Positions 63,933-64,000 of a stretch of 64,000 bases of DNA are shown here, in pieces. The DNA comes from Acidobacteriaceae bacterium (GTDB lineage Bacteria; Acidobacteriota; Terriglobia; Terriglobales; Acidobacteriaceae). The DNA lies in NCBI GenBank assembly GCA_903642225.1, contig CAHJWI010000015.1:18477-82476 (forward strand). Reading direction: 5' to 3'. A program made the translations under genes and the position numbers. Position 1 is the stretch's first letter; every line of letters begins with the position of its first letter. The notes under the pieces were generated by a model. That model did not search any database, was not told where the DNA came from, and worked only from the letters and a program-made list of their open reading frames with translations.

Positions 63933-64000
63933 TTAGCTGATTTGGATGAGGTCGCCGTGACTGCCGGGGGTGGGTGCGGAAGGGCGGGGCGGGTGGGGGG
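63933..64000 (-). CDS. Possible C-terminal end of a cut-off gene
   Basis: Reading in from the right edge on the minus strand gives a Pro-rich linker then GSHGDLIQIS and a TAA stop at 63933-63935. Only about 22 residues are in view, so this may be the tail of a protein or chance. The 280 bp between it and 63650 shows no other gene. Confidence 0.3.
   Translation of the reverse strand, partial: PHPPRPSAPTPGSHGDLIQIS

Overview
The window looks like one contiguous piece of chromosome from an Acidobacteriota bacterium, most likely class Terriglobia, family Acidobacteriaceae (Terriglobus/Granulicella type). The reasons are the GC-rich coding with many GTG and TTG starts, a large carboxypeptidase-like TonB-dependent protein, an Ig-like/propeller surface lipoprotein, and an MdtABC-type efflux operon. 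The genus is an inference from gene style, not a database match. The content is mostly housekeeping, and I see no prophage, insertion sequence, CRISPR array, rRNA or convincing tRNA.

Layout, left to right. 0-3.7 kb: the 5' part of an M1 aminopeptidase, a histone H1-like basic protein, a DUF2256/DUF3253 protein, tyrS and a small zinc-ribbon remnant. 3.7-7.3 kb, all minus: MBL-fold hydrolase, rpsU with a clear terminator, an RNase HI-fold protein, and a bestrophin overlapping a beta-carbonic anhydrase. 7.5-9.8 kb: ferritin-like TAT protein, thioredoxin-fold protein, lipoprotein. 9.9-11.3 kb: lumazine synthase carrying an extra N-terminal domain, then nusB. 11.4-13.8 kb: a large lipoprotein. 13.9-20.0 kb: the rimP-nusA-infB operon with a visible promoter and leader hairpin. 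20.1-23.6 kb: TonB-type giant protein. 23.7-26.2 kb: a DprE2/DprE1-like epimerase pair with a small membrane protein between them. 26.3-35.2 kb: YhaM-like exonuclease, two DUF4239 paralogues, holA, an acetate-transporter-like gene, lptE, an orphan LolD-type ATPase, rsmB and a PASTA protein. 35.8-39.8 kb: CDF transporter, menG/ubiE, aroB, bcp. 39.8-40.3 kb: a decayed GNAT acetyltransferase. 41.1-49.4 kb: an RND efflux operon (adaptor plus two pumps). 49.7-54.6 kb: HAD-UbiA fusion, pheS, pheT. 54.9-58.6 kb: an Fe-S-rich formate dehydrogenase with its DUF1641 partner. 58.6-64 kb: phzF, a LOG protein, a TolC-family protein, a DsbA-like protein, a small secreted basic protein and a possible gene end.

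The most interesting system is a candidate prenyl-phosphate pentose pathway like the mycobacterial decaprenyl-phosphoryl-arabinose route. The window has a DPPR-synthase-like UbiA enzyme fused to a HAD domain (49.7 kb) and, 23 kb away, a DprE1/DprE2-like epimerase pair (23.7-26.2 kb), in an apparently Gram-negative organism (lptE, TolC-like and RND genes present). Other points of note are a covarying dispersed repeat shared by 8.4 and 54.6 kb, three TGTACA palindromes upstream of the formate dehydrogenase, the lumazine synthase fusion, the carbonic anhydrase-bestrophin overlap, and linker-like insertions in the formate dehydrogenase and efflux proteins.
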